DNA from: Aradus depressus
Lineage: Eukaryota > Arthropoda > Insecta > Hemiptera > Aradidae
NCBI GenBank assembly: GCA_963662175.1
Contig: OY759215.1
Span: 18,961,079-19,025,078 of the forward strand
Reading direction: 5' to 3'
Length of the DNA stretch: 64,000 nucleotides
Shown here: positions 1-10,474 of the stretch, in pieces
How positions within the stretch are numbered: position 1 is the stretch's first letter
How the letters are laid out: the number at the start of each line of letters is the position of its first letter
The notes under the pieces: generated by a model
What the model was told of the DNA's origin: nothing
Databases searched by the model: none
What the model saw: the letters and a program-made list of their open reading frames with translations, nothing else
Made by a program: the position numbers and the translations under genes

Positions 1-495
1 AATTAAAAGTATCTATATAAATAGAAGAATGTATATAATAAAGAATCTGTATAAATGTGAATAAAATAAAATAAATTAATAAAAATCGACAGAGCAAAAT
101 ACAATGATGGTTAACTATAAAAGAGAAGGAAGGATGCCCAAACAAGAATTGAAATAAAATTAATTTTAGAAAGTAGGGGCTGCTAGATAGAAAAAGTGTG
201 AAGAGAAAGAAGAATAAAAATAAAATAATGATAATAAAATGAAATATAAAATAAATAAATAAATGTATGATATAAAATGAACAAAGTAGGTTTAATATTT
301 ATCATGATAGAATAATTTAGGGAATATGGAGAACTAATATTTTCTATTTTAATTTTCTTATTTTCATTTTACCTATTTATTTGGCCATTTATACTTTTTA
401 TTTATTTTTTCTCATATATCGGTTTTTCTCAAATTAATTTAACTTCAAAACTAGTCTGGCCATCCTTCCCTCTGTTTTATAGTCAATCATTAATG
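1..495. other. AT-rich spacer, no gene seen
   Basis: Low-complexity A/T-rich DNA with runs such as ataaataaataaa. No coding-like frame, tRNA or recognised repeat end is visible. Confidence 0.6.
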
Positions 496-605
496 TATTT
501 TAATGTACGAAGTATAGGGGAAGTTATGTAATCAGTAAAAAATTCGATGCTAAGTTTTTCCCCTGAATTTCTTACTTTTCGACCTCCAGATTCTAAAGAA
601 TTATG
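496..605 (+). repeat. Rep-A fragment (5' end)
   Basis: It begins with the Rep-A start signature (acgaagtataggggaagtt) and runs through attcgatgc and the purine/T-rich block. It is truncated after about 110 bp and faces an opposite copy at 645-845, giving a head-to-head pair. Confidence 0.65.
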
Positions 606-644
606 AAGAACTAAACAAAGGGGTGTGGATTGTTTAGCGAAGAG

Positions 645-845
645 GAGTTGGAATAGTGAGGATTATATCACTTATAAAATTTCGTGTCGATACATTCATT
701 CTATCGAAGAAAGACAGACAGAAAATTATTTTTTTCATAATTGGGGAATCTAGAGGTCGCAAAACATGAAATTCTGTTAAAAATCCGCATCGAATTTTTA
801 CCGATTACGTAACTTCAACTATACTTCGTATTGCTGGGGAATTAA
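645..845 (-). repeat. Rep-A fragment (5' part, reverse)
   Basis: Read on the minus strand it starts at the hairpin end (ccccagcaatacgaagtata) and continues through aattcgatgcgg and aatttcatgtttt to the atgaatgtatcgac module. It is inverted relative to the 496-605 fragment. Confidence 0.65.
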
Positions 846-867
846 TAAATAAAAAAAATATTCGTCC

Positions 868-1178
868 GGCCTCTTAAAGGCCTGGCACAAGTAGAAGCGA
901 GCTAGCCTACCGTGTTCTATCGTGAGATCGAAACCTGGCTGAGGCTCTTAGACTTTTCTTATATGTGGGGGAGTAACCGTAGTAGTCTTGAGCACGTTCT
1001 TCGGATGGGGCGTTAAGTGATGGTCCCGACTCTATGCTATGTCAGATGATCGTTAGAGACTCCTTACCCTAATTAGATCTGGATAAGCAACATTTAGTTA
1101 CTCCCACTCTGTTGTCGAGCTCATATCCAGCGGCGTAACGTTCTCTGGTAGTAGGCAACAAAGCCCAGGCATGAGTTA
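868..1178 (+). mobile_element. tRNA-derived SINE (SINE-1), diverged copy
   Basis: The tRNA-like head is decayed (gatcgaaacctggctgagg retains a B-box-like region). The central block ttcggatggggcgttaa and the tail ctctggtagtaggc...gcatgagt are present in the family order. Much more diverged than the copies at 35313 or 44513, so old. Confidence 0.65.
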
Positions 1179-1199
1179 AAAAGAGAGAATTTTTTTTTT

Positions 1200-1290
1200 T
1201 TTCGTTTTTGGAATAGGAGGTTATAAAACATGAAATTCCGTTGAAAACTCCGCATCGAATTTCTGATCGATTATTCCGCAGTTCTGAAAT
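1200..1290 (-). repeat. Rep-A fragment
   Basis: Contains the minus-strand block aaacatgaaattccgttgaa followed by actccgcatcgaatttctga, which recurs in every 5' half of Rep-A. Only about 90 bp remain. Confidence 0.6.
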
Positions 1291-1397
1291 GTATGAAGTT
1301 TGATGCTAGTAAAAGCGGATTTGGATGTCTTCATCTCCCCTCCACCGGACACATAAGTACATCTTATGTTGCCAAATTCACATCTACGTAACGTACG

Positions 1398-2164
1398 GGG
1401 TTACCAGATCAGTCCAGTGAAAAATCAGTACACCTCCATTTGAACCCCCCCCCCCCCCCCCCCCCTCCTAAAATTGATTGCTGAAAAGTCACGTTCTATC
1501 AACGTCATCAACGTATTCTTTGAAAACAAAAATCAAATCACTCGGATATTTCTGGAAATCTTTGGAATAAGTAGAGTAACGAATTATCATTTTCCATCAT
1601 AACCTCACAAATGTCTCAAATACAAATTTACAAATTGTTATTTGTACACTTACCGATAACTTGCGAACGTCGACGAATTCCAAAAGTTCGAGAAATGCAG
1701 CGTTGAATATTATTATATGTACATACTTTTTCGTTCGACAAGTATGTAAATGAAACGAAAACACGATTGAGTTAAAATAACTCAAATATGAAAAACATTG
1801 TTTAGAATGGCTATGAACAGCTGTGAATTAGTGCGGTTAGAGCTGTTACCAGTATCGATAATCGATCGTATGTCGCTCGCGAACGCACTAAAAAACGATA
1901 TATTTTGTCTCTTTTCACCAGATATGTATAGTAATAGTAGAACAAAGGAAAAAAATCGTTCGGTGGATGTATTATGTACTGTGTGTGTGTAAAATAAAGA
2001 GCTGTTTCAAAACAAAAAATCGATTTGGAAAAAAAGTTTAATAAAAATGCGAAAAATCATAGTTTTCGCTAAAATCAGTACACTTTGTTGTAAAATCAGT
2101 AAATCAGTACGTGGGTCAAAAAATCAGTACGCGTACTGATTAAATCAGTACGTCTGGTAACCAT
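1398..2164. mobile_element. hAT-like non-autonomous DNA transposon (MITE)
   Basis: The left end reads GGGGTTACCAGATCAG; the right end, reverse-complemented, reads ATGGTTACCAGACGTACTG, giving terminal inverted repeats around GGTTACCAGA. Both sub-terminal regions carry repeated AATCAGTAC motifs. The 8-bp word atctacgt lies beside the right end (2165-2172) and at 1382-1389, nine bases outside the left end, so it may be a target duplication. hAT elements make 8-bp duplications and often have GGTTGCCA-like ends. There is no transposase; a 64-codon frame inside is not recognisable. A C run lies at about 1447-1465. Confidence 0.5.
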
Positions 2165-2169
2165 ATCTA

Positions 2170-2290
2170 CGTTAATTACAGTCCATCGAAAATTTCCATT
2201 TCTGCCTTTCCGAACTTTCTTAAGTTCAAACCTTGCTGACTCCCAAACACATAACTTCCCCTCTACTTAGTGCAGGTGGGGAAGTAAGAA
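2170..2290 (-). repeat. Rep-A-like remnant
   Basis: Ends with ataacttcccctctacttag and tggggaagta, which match the Rep-A 5' hairpin read backwards. Otherwise heavily decayed. Confidence 0.4.
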
Positions 2291-3105
2291 TATAATAATA
2301 CATAAAAGAATAATCCAAGAGAAATTTGAAAAAAAATGTGTATATTTTTGTATACTTACAATCAGTTAAAATTTAACTATAAGTAAATTTGATGACAGTG
2401 AGTATAAAAATAAATAAAATAAAATGAAATAAATTTCAAAAAAATAACAAAAAAAAATACAAAATAATAAATGGCAATATGTATACACAAAATAAGAAAA
2501 AAAAAATAATACAATCTGTACAAAAACAATAAGTAGAAGTGCTGACTATAGGAATACATGTATACAGGTAATACATAATAGTTAAAACAAATAATGAGAA
2601 GCAAGAGAGAAATGAACAGGAATATGTAGAAAATAATAAAATATATACAAAAATAAATATATAAAGTAGGTATGTACAAAATAAAGGTAATAATAAATAA
2701 CGTTCAACTCGAGACCCCTCGAAACACCTAAAACAAAATTAAAAATTGAGGGACAAAAAGCTACCATCTTTGTAAAATGAACAAATTATAGTGTGGTTTT
2801 GTTAACTTACCTCCTCGACCGGTCTCGTCTACATACTTAAATTTTGCAGAAATTGTCACTCTGAATAAACATGAGGAAATGTTTTAGAGAGGACCCCCTA
2901 TCGAATTACTTTCAGAGATTCAATATGTTTTAATCATTTTTTTATTTTTTTATAACATGTTCAAACATGCCACAAGAATACATGAATGTGTAATGTTTAT
3001 GATGAAGTAAAGAAAAAGAAAAAGAAATAAATAAAAATAAAAACAATGAAAAATAAAAAAAAAAAACAAGGAGAGAAAATTTAATCTTATTATGGTTAGG
3101 ACTTT
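2291..3105. other. AT-rich spacer up to the assembly gap
   Basis: Dominated by A-rich simple sequence (aaataaaataaa, caaaaataaatat). Open frames here are compositional. The last ~58 bases before the gap are repeated exactly after it. Confidence 0.6.
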
Positions 3106-3305
3106 NNNNNNNNNNNNNNNNNNNNNNNNNNNNNNNNNNNNNNNNNNNNNNNNNNNNNNNNNNNNNNNNNNNNNNNNNNNNNNNNNNNNNNNNNNNNNNN
3201 NNNNNNNNNNNNNNNNNNNNNNNNNNNNNNNNNNNNNNNNNNNNNNNNNNNNNNNNNNNNNNNNNNNNNNNNNNNNNNNNNNNNNNNNNNNNNNNNNNNN
3301 NNNNN
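3106..3305. other. assembly gap (200 N)
   Basis: Two hundred undetermined bases. The sequence before it (about 3048-3105) and after it (3306-3363) is identical, including a run of 12 A. This suggests the two contig ends overlap and the gap is artificial, or that a tandem duplicate was collapsed. Confidence 0.95.
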
Positions 3306-3363
3306 AAAAATAAAAAAAAAAAACAAGGAGAGAAAATTTAATCTTATTATGGTTAGGACTTTG

Positions 3364-3425
3364 GGCTAAAATAAGTATGCAGATTAGGTAAGAGCATTAG
3401 GTTGTGTCTGTGGTGTTAAAGGGTC

Positions 3426-3464
<39 letters not shown>

Positions 3465-3845
3465 AGAAAAGGCCAAAGGGATTCAGAGAAGGTAGGAAGT
3501 TCTGGTTGTCATGGAGTAGATCCACACAATAATGAGGTTCCACCAATTGGACTTAAATTCACGCCTTAGATAGGAGTACTATTGTCCATTCCATTAATTC
3601 TGTGGTAAAAGGGCTTAAGGCTCATTTTGAACAAACTCACATTATCCTGGTTTTACAGGTAATTAGAGATTAGATTAATTAGCCTTTATTAACATGGATG
3701 TAAAGACTAATAAATATACATTGGGGGAAGAATAAATAATAATAATGTGAAAATATATATATAAATATAAATTCAGAATCTCCTTAGACAACCCAAAGAT
3801 GATTCAGCCTATATTCCTCACATATTATTTATTTCTCTCATTTAT
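3364..3845. other. non-coding stretch with G homopolymer
   Basis: No gene seen. A poly-G run of about 34 bases lies at about 3430-3463. The rest is AT-rich unique-looking sequence. Confidence 0.5.
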
Positions 3846-3849
3846 ATAT

Positions 3850-3990
3850 ACAGTAACTTCGTTATAACGCTCTTCTAGGGACCAAAGAAAAAGAGAGCTA
3901 TAGACGGGAAAACGCTACTACCGGGAAAAAATAAAACGGCTAAAAATGGAAAATATTTATTTCAAAATGTAGTATGCAGTACATAAATAA
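3850..3990 (+). mobile_element. pogo/Tigger-like terminus, single end
   Basis: The TA-flanked end cagtaacttcgttataacg has the CAGTA...TATAACG architecture of pogo-like inverted repeats, similar to the element at 58365. No matching opposite end is evident nearby, so it is a partial copy. Confidence 0.4.
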
Positions 3991-4235
3991 ATAGACAAAT
4001 AAACAACTCAACACAAAACACCTATTGGATTGAGGTTTTAGAGGGAGAGAAAATACTTAGTTGATTTTTTTATGCTTGGAATTGAATTAAAATATAGAAT
4101 GGAATATTCATTGGAATATTCTTGGATTCACCAACAATGTCCCTCCGATCCATCAGATATGCGGGAGTTGGCGCCTATGTATCCTTGCGGCGCCGCAGCA
4201 TGAGTACACCGCCTCTATACTCTCCTATACACTAG

Positions 4236-4573
4236 TTAATTATTATGACTCATGCCCGGGCTTTAACTACGAGGTCATAACGCCTACTACCAAAGCGCTC
4301 TTTCGTCGCTATGATGGCCATGAGCCCTACTCTACAATGGGAGTCCTAAATTGTGTCTATCTTAAATTTTTATTTAGCTTGGGTAGGGATCATTAACGAG
4401 TACCTGACATCGTACATGCTCGGGACCGTCGTTTAACGTCCCATCTAAAGGACAGCCTGCTTAAGTTTATTTTACCTCCTAGATAAAATAAACTAAGGGT
4501 CTCGGCCCTTTTCGAACCCGCGATCTAGAGCTCAGTAAGCAAGCACGCATCCCACTGAGCTCCCGGCGCCCCC
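4236..4573 (-). mobile_element. SINE-1, near full length
   Basis: Read on the minus strand: tRNA-like head (A-box-like agctcagtgg, B-box-like ggttcgaa), a palindromic TTTATTTTATCT/AGATAAAATAAA element, the central domain (cacgccgtcctt-like then gggacgttaaacg), and a tail ending atgagtcataataatta. The word acactag lies near both ends (4229-4235 and 4577-4583), so a short target duplication is possible. Confidence 0.8.
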
Positions 4574-4619
4574 TAGACACTAGACACTAAGAGTAGATTC
4601 CGTGAGATAAACATGGAAG

Positions 4620-5290
4620 AAGTGGACGGAGCGTGTCCTATAGGAACCTAACACTCCAGATATTGCCCTAATTCCAGTTATATACATTATTAAGCAGGAC
4701 GTTGCTGGAGTGCGTGCTGCATGTGCACGCCCCCCAACCTACTCTATGCTATTGTCCCCTTCCTTTATTATTCCACCCCCCACTACAGTTCTCTCTTGTA
4801 TCCCTCCATCTTTCTTTATTTCACTTATATCGCTTCGTTTATGGTTTAACAGTTCCCATCGACCAATGAAGCGTGCAGCTGAATAACCCTCCATATCATT
4901 GTTTTTATATGTATACATTTATCTTTATATACGGTAGAATAATGATGTAGGTAAGAAAGGTTTAAGTTTTATTAAATTCAGGGTAAAATGAATAAATGTA
5001 GATGCGAGAATTGCCTAACATGGGACAGCTGAACCCATATAAAGGACGATTGAGCAGGCATTTTCAGCTGGTCTGTCAGTTTTGCATTTAAATGTCTCGG
5101 TCTTGCCAGGAAAGTATTGTCTTTAGTGTTTGTTTGCTATAATGTTGGTTGCAAATAAGCATCGAAAATGTATGAATGAAGAGAAATGATTCTCCTACTG
5201 AAAAGAATAAGTTTTGACAAGTTATATTTTCGAAGCAGTAAATTTTAAAATGTTTTCGCATCAGTTGTCAAAATGAATGTTAATTATTAG
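4620..5290. other. spacer, no gene seen
   Basis: Mixed-composition sequence without a recognisable element end or coding-like frame. Confidence 0.4.
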
Positions 5291-5291
5291 T

Positions 5292-6019
5292 TAAATGCTG
5301 GCGTTCCACAAGGTCATATCCTGGGTCCTATCCTCTACACAATTAAATGCTGGCGTTCCACAAGGTCATATCCTGGGTCCTATCCTCTACACAATATACA
5401 CAGCTGATATCCCCACCCATCCATCAACACAACTCCACACCTTTGCAGATGATACTGATATCCTCTCTCCACATCCCAATCCAGTCCTATCATACAGACA
5501 CCTACAAGAACACCTGATATTCCTCAGTCCTGGTACAAAAAGTGAAGAGTGACGGTGAACGAAATCAGTTCACATCGTCTTCACCCTTCGTCGAAAATAT
5601 ACCTGCCCTCAAGTGTACCTTAACAAAAATCCCATCCCTTTAAAAAACGAAGTCCGCTATCTCGACAAACGACTAACTTGGAATCCTCATACTAGACTGA
5701 AAAGACAAGAAATGAACAGACGTTATAAACTTTCACTAAGACTACTAGACAAAAGATCCAAACTAACTTTGAAAACAAAACGACTTATATACAACGCAGT
5801 ATTGAAACCTATGTGGACTTACTGACTTGAACTCTGGGGTTCTGCCAAGGCTTCCAATCTCCAGCGCATCCAATCCTTTCAATCCAAAATCCTTCGTAAA
5901 ATAGCCAATCCTCCTTATTACGTATCCAACAAAACTCTTCACAACGTACCTACCTTTTGTCACCGAAGTCGCTAAATCCAAGTATAAAAAATTATTTTCC
6001 ATAATCCTCTTTGTACTAG
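5292..6019 (+). pseudogene. Jockey-like LINE reverse transcriptase fragment
   Basis: Two adjacent frames translate to the RT palm core (GVPQGHILGPILYTIYTADI, then FADDTDIL with the paired catalytic aspartates) and the region after it (RYLDKRLTWNPHTRLKRQE, then YNAVLKPMWTY, stop, LELWGSA). That order is typical of Jockey-clade RTs. Frameshifts and a stop break it. A 52-bp segment at the start is duplicated in tandem (5292-5343 and 5344-5395), repeating the GVPQG codons. No endonuclease domain is visible. A related copy lies at 36880-38752. The 3' part continues into AT-rich sequence beyond the SINE at 6031. Confidence 0.8.
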
Positions 6020-6030
6020 TTTGTTTATCA

Positions 6031-6347
6031 GGGGACGCAGTAGCTCAGTGGCATGCGTGCTTGCTAACTGAGCTTAAGAGTTCACAAGCTCTTAGTTTAT
6101 TTTATCTGAAAGGTAAAAAAACTTAAGCAGGCCGTCCTTCGGATGGGACTTTAGACAATGGGCCTGTACGATGCCAGGTATTCATTAAAGACCCTTCTAC
6201 CTTAACTGAATAAAAGTTTAGGGTACGTAAAATTTAGGACTCCCAGAGTACAGTCGGGCTCATGTCCATCAGACGAAAGAGTGTTCTGGTAGTAGGCTAT
6301 ATGAACTTGTAGTTAAAGCCCGGCCATGAGTCATAATATCTAACTAC
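6031..6347 (+). mobile_element. SINE-1 with target-site duplication
   Basis: tRNA-like head (gcagtagctcagtggcatg), TTTATTTTATCT element, central domain (ccgtccttcggatgggac) and tail atgagtcataatatctaac. The 11-bp duplication tttgtttatca flanks it at 6020-6030 and 6348-6358. This shows an insertion into the 3' part of the Jockey fragment by target-primed reverse transcription. Confidence 0.88.
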
Positions 6348-6359
6348 TTTGTTTATCAC

Positions 6360-6828
6360 GTTACTATTATTATTTTTTATATGGACTTTCATATTGATTT
6401 TATTTTATTTTTATTATTATTGTTTAACTTTATGTTTATTATTACTTAAATTTAATATTTCCTCATTGTTTTGTATATATTACATTATTTGCACATAGAC
6501 CATTATTATTTTATTATAAATAATTTTTTTTACCTATTATTTTGTACATAACCATATGTTATCGATGTATATATGTATATTTTTTTCGATTATTATTTTG
6601 TACATATATAAATTTTTTAAATTTTATTTACCATTCTTTTCTTTTTTTTATTTTTATTTCATTTTTTTTTTTATGCATCATCAATCAAATTTACTTATGG
6701 TTTATACCGATTGTAAATATTCAAAATAAAGAATTTAAAAACATGAAAAAAAAATATATTTTTATTTTAACTTATTTTACTCCGTTCTATATTCTGCTAT
6801 AGTTTCTCATCAAATTTACTAATGGTTG
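6360..6828 (+). other. AT-rich 3' region downstream of the Jockey fragment
   Basis: T-rich sequence with recurring ttttgtacata words and an AATAAA near 6725, ending before the LINE tail. It may be the 3' UTR of the Jockey copy. No gene seen. Confidence 0.35.
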
Positions 6829-9766
6829 GTTGGTTGGTTATTTTGGGCGAACAACTACTTCGGTTATTATCGCCCTATCTTGTTACATTCCTTGCACTAA
6901 CCAAGCCAGCGAACTCTTGATGCAGATGACAGGAACAGACATGAACGGATCCCACAGGGGGCCACGGGGCCCAGGGAAGGCCAAGCACAGGACCAAGGGC
7001 AACCAACGAACAGGCAGGCCGGACCGGGGGACAAAGACAACGGCACCGCCGGGCCACTCACTCAAGTATATGAAGCATTTAGCTTAATCGTGAAGTTAAT
7101 GGGACTTGAGGACGAGGGTGTGCATGTGAGGAAAGCCGTCCACACCCTCCAAGTCCGGGACCGTTCCAGTCCAGAGGCCCCGACGGAGCCGCCCCAGGCC
7201 CCCCCATCCAGCCAGCCGTGCCCGCCGGCCACCCGAGGGTCCCACGCAGGACCCCCCCCGGGCCCCCAGACCCCCAGGGGGACCCGCCATGGGCCGTTCA
7301 GGCCCCACTCAACTGGCGGAGCGACCTAAAATAGGCAAATGATAGCAGACAGTACAGCTCACATTTTTTGGTATAGCCCAGTTTCTTTTAAGAAATTAAT
7401 GACTCTATCCAGGATGGAGGGGCTGTCCCCCAACGCCTCCTCCAAGCTCCTCGGGACATCATTGTTTCTGAGAAGGTCTTCATAAAAGGAGCACTCCGAG
7501 AATATATGGTATACACTCAGAGAGAGATGGCAATGATTGCAGCTGGGGGGCTGCTCTCTTGTGATCAGGTGAGCGTGGGTGAGCCGCGTGTGCCCGATTC
7601 TCAGCCGGGCGATGGCCACTTCCTCCTGTCTGCAGCTTCTTGTAGACGAACTCCAGGGCGATACCGATTTCTTGATTTCTTTAAGTTTGTTCGGGTTCAC
7701 CTCCTCCCACATTTGCTCCCAATGTCTTTTTATTGTTAGGAGTAGGGGGCGTTTTACTTCGTTGGGGGTCAGTGGGGTTCTGCAAATCTCAATCAGGTCA
7801 TGGGCCGCGTTTGCAGCTTTATCAGCTCGCTCGTTTCCTGGGATTCCGACGTGGCTTGGCACCCAGACGAAGACCACTCTTTTTCCCATTTCTCTCAGCA
7901 TGGCGACATAGCGATGAACCTTGTAGACGGCATGATGGGGTGAGTACATGCGATCCAGGCTCTGGAGTGCACTAAGGGAGTCCGTACAGATCGCAATCTC
8001 GTTTTCCTGGACGGACAGGGCATAATATAATGCGAACCCAACAGCTGTCAGCTCCGCTGTGAAAATACTACAAAGCCCATGCAATTTGTACTTATATTCC
8101 CTTAGGTTGTCCGTGAAAGCACAAGCAGTAGACCCGGTTACTTTGGAGCCATCGGTATAGATGACTCTATGACCCGTGAAGCGACTCAGAACAGAAAGAA
8201 ATCTCTGCTTGATCTCTTCCTGGTTGGTTGAGGCTTTGTGGACTTCGCCTTTCAGCTCTAGATTGCAGAGGGGTTTCCTAAATGTCCAAGGAGGGATATC
8301 TTCCCGGGTTTCATTTATGTCAACTTCTAATAACTCCTGGGTGGCTCTTGACATGCGAAGACCTAAAGGGAGTGTGGCATTGTTTGAATTGTTGAAAAGG
8401 GCTCTGAATTTTGGACGAAAAAGGTAGTTGAAACAAGGGTGTGATGTCTGGGTTACAATTGTTGAGAGGTAGTTCGCTGCAAGCTTCTGTCTTCTAAATA
8501 AGAGGGGGGCGGTTCCAGACTCTGCGCATAGGCTTAAAACAGGGCTGGTGCGGAAGGCACCTGTTGCTAGTCGTATCCCAGCATGGTGAACGGCATCCAG
8601 AAGAGCGAGGTTGGGCAATTTAGCCGAGCCATACACAAAACAGCCATAGTCTAGCTTTGAGCCTATCAGTGCCTTGTATACTCTGAGGAGGGTTACCCTA
8701 TCAGCTCCCCATCCAGTATGGGCAAGGACCCTCAGCATCTTGAGCCGCTGATAGCACTTCTCCTTTAGCTGCTTAATATGGGGGATCCAGCTGAGTCTCC
8801 TGTCCAATTCGAGACCCAGGAAGCGCGCATGTTCCTTGTATTGTAGAGGGGAGTCGTACAGGTAGATACTCGGAGAGACAGTATGCTTCCTCAGACGGTT
8901 GAAGTGAATGCAGAACGTTTTCTCCGAGGAGAACTGAAATCCTGTCTCAAGGGCCCATTCCTGTAGTTTGTTGACTGCCGTTTGGAGGCGGGCTTGTATG
9001 AGGTCGAGTTGACTAGACCGACAGAGGATGGCAAAATCATCGACAAATAAGAAGCCTGTAGTGTATCTGTTAATGCAGCCTGTGATTTTATTGATGGCAA
9101 TGGAAAACAAGGTAGTACTAAGGACACTGCCCTGTGGGACACCTGTTGTCTGGATCTGGGCATCAGAGAGTGTGCCACCCACCATCACTCTGAATGTCCT
9201 TTCCTTCAGGAATTCCTTAATAAAGACAGGAAGATTGCCTCGGAATCCCCATTCGTACAGGGTTTTCATAATGAGAGGAGTCCAAGTGGTGTCAAAGGCT
9301 TTTTGGATATCGAAGAATATTGCTACGGCATGCTCCTTGTTAATGAAGGTGTACTGTAACTCTCCTTCCATCCTTACCAAGTGGTCCAGGGCAGATCGTT
9401 TTCTTCTGAAACCGCTTTGGAGGTTCGAGATACGGTCTGATTGTTCAAGTACCCACATGAGTCTCTTGTTGATAATTCTTTCCATCAGCTTACAGAGGCA
9501 GCTAGTGAGTGAGATAGGTCTGTAGCTGCTGGCTGACCTCTTGTCCTTCCCTGCTTTTAAGATTGGTAGGATGTAAGATTCTCGCCACTCCTTGGGCAGG
9601 ACTCCTTTATCCCAAATTTGGTTATATATGCCTAACAGCCTGCGGAGGGCTACTAGAGGAAGGCCTTGTATCATCTGGTATTGAATTCCATCAGGGCCCG
9701 GGGATTTGCCTTTAAGTTCACGGAGGGCGTTCAGAAGTTCCCATTCGGTGAGAGGCTCGGTATGTA
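6829..9766 (-). mobile_element. I-clade-like LINE, 5'-truncated copy 1
   Basis: The element runs on the minus strand. Its 3' end at 6829 is a short tandem tail (AACC repeats in element sense) next to cgcccaaaataacc. The same 3' end occurs in copy 2 at 52951, which fixes the border. From 3' to 5' it has a GC-rich 3' UTR of about 530 bp (6829-7358), then a long coding region. Homology stops near 9766, where A/T-rich sequence begins, so the endonuclease and any ORF1 are missing. RNase H downstream of RT indicates an I/Nimb-type LINE, not Jockey or R1. High identity to copy 2 suggests recent activity. Confidence 0.88.
7359..9674 (-). CDS. LINE ORF2 C-terminal part: reverse transcriptase, RNase H, zinc-knuckle-like
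   Basis: A 771-codon open frame. RT domain at about residues 20-280: fingers YRPISLTSCLCKLMERIINK, motif A FFDIQKAFDTTW, GVPQGSVLS, and catalytic FVDD in place of the usual Y/FADD, with both aspartates kept. The thumb region follows (LGLELDRRLSWIPHIKQLK). RNase H at about 515-640: YTDGSK, an FTAELTAVGF glutamate, CTDSLSAL, and WVPSHVGIPGNERADKAA, so the D-E-D-D acidic set is intact. Near the C-terminus CNHC...H....C forms a CCHC-like knuckle. The ATG used here is internal: the same frame continues upstream to about 9764 (EPLTEWELLNALRELKGKSP then GPDG), so the true start was lost by 5' truncation. It would copy the element's RNA into DNA at the target. No stops or frameshifts are present. Alone it cannot nick DNA, because no endonuclease remains. 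Confidence 0.9.
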   Translation of the reverse strand: MIQGLPLVALRRLLGIYNQIWDKGVLPKEWRESYILPILKAGKDKRSASSYRPISLTSCLCKLMERIINKRLMWVLEQSDRISNLQSGFRRKRSALDHLVRMEGELQYTFINKEHAVAIFFDIQKAFDTTWTPLIMKTLYEWGFRGNLPVFIKEFLKERTFRVMVGGTLSDAQIQTTGVPQGSVLSTTLFSIAINKITGCINRYTTGFLFVDDFAILCRSSQLDLIQARLQTAVNKLQEWALETGFQFSSEKTFCIHFNRLRKHTVSPSIYLYDSPLQYKEHARFLGLELDRRLSWIPHIKQLKEKCYQRLKMLRVLAHTGWGADRVTLLRVYKALIGSKLDYGCFVYGSAKLPNLALLDAVHHAGIRLATGAFRTSPVLSLCAESGTAPLLFRRQKLAANYLSTIVTQTSHPCFNYLFRPKFRALFNNSNNATLPLGLRMSRATQELLEVDINETREDIPPWTFRKPLCNLELKGEVHKASTNQEEIKQRFLSVLSRFTGHRVIYTDGSKVTGSTACAFTDNLREYKYKLHGLCSIFTAELTAVGFALYYALSVQENEIAICTDSLSALQSLDRMYSPHHAVYKVHRYVAMLREMGKRVVFVWVPSHVGIPGNERADKAANAAHDLIEICRTPLTPNEVKRPLLLTIKRHWEQMWEEVNPNKLKEIKKSVSPWSSSTRSCRQEEVAIARLRIGHTRLTHAHLITREQPPSCNHCHLSLSVYHIFSECSFYEDLLRNNDVPRSLEEALGDSPSILDRVINFLKETGLYQKM

Positions 9767-9779
9767 CCCATTGTAAATA

Positions 9780-10220
9780 TTCTTAAATAAATAAAAATAG
9801 AAAAATAAATAAATAATAAATAAAAAATACTTTCACTTGCGTGTATTTTGTGTGGTAATGCAGAAACAAATGGGGAAAAAGAAACAGATTTGTCGGAAAA
9901 TTAAACACTCTCTTACGATTTGTTTTTGGTTTTTGATTAATGATATAGGGAGATTTTAATCAAATTGAGATGGGGAAGGTAGCGAGGGGACTGTCAGTGT
10001 CTGACAAATGGTCCGGGGGTCTCTCTCACTTGTTCAGCCGTTCATAAAAATACCAGACTAGAGTCATCGTTATTCATTTAGTCGCTCAATGGTTTGGAAA
10101 ATCCATCTTTCTCCACCCATTGATCTTAATTTATAAGAGGGCCCCACAACTTGAGTCGGTGGGGGTAATCACTTAAGTCCTCCTCTTGGAAAATTATAAC
10201 AAATGTCCTCATTACAAGTT
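9780..10220. other. spacer, no gene seen
   Basis: AT-rich sequence followed by unique-looking sequence. No element border or coding frame recognised. Confidence 0.4.
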
Positions 10221-10221
10221 T

Positions 10222-10330
10222 TACATCCCCTCTTATAGGAGGTATAGGGGAAGTTATGAAATATGTTGTTTTCATCGGAATTTTTTCCTACCTCTTTTGA
10301 TTCCAAAATCTGAAAAAAAAAATAAAATGG
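10222..10330 (+). repeat. Rep-A 5' fragment
   Basis: Contains ggtataggggaagttatg, the later gaatttt block and the A-rich run, as at the start of other copies. Truncated after about 110 bp. Confidence 0.55.
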
Positions 10331-10434
10331 CTTCGGTGTATAATATGAAGATGGCTGATGTAGTGAGAAGTGATTATTTCACAGGTTGTAAAATAGGATA
10401 TAGTCTGACCTCTCACAGATTTTTATTTGTATTC

Positions 10435-10474
10435 GCTAGCCGGCTTTCGAGGTTTCTCTCATCATCAGGCAGTC
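10435..10474 (-). ncRNA. hammerhead-like ribozyme motif (P1, left arm)
   Basis: On the minus strand: CTGATGA, one unpaired T, stem II GAGA/(C)CTC-like with a short loop, GAAA, then the palindrome AGCCGGCT followed by A. This matches C3-A9, G12-A14 and a U-H cleavage site. Stem II is slightly weaker than in the 10761 copy. Confidence 0.5.

Noticed and set aside
2377..2767. 100-codon hydrophobic minus-strand frame resembling a membrane protein
   Set aside because: Composed of Y, F, I and L from A/T-rich simple sequence; no conserved pattern.
3092..3326. Open frames across the gap
   Set aside because: They consist of N.
3430..3463. G-quadruplex or regulatory poly-G tract (also about 18137, 48681 and the C runs at 1447 and 48797)
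   Set aside because: Long pure homopolymers are prone to assembly and sequencing error; no other support.
6830..7329. Opposed proline-rich frames, conserved in both LINE copies
   Set aside because: They lie in the GC-rich 3' UTR of the LINE, antisense to its genes. Conservation follows from copy identity.
7506..9525. Plus-strand frames of 77-165 codons
   Set aside because: Antisense shadows of the LINE ORF2.
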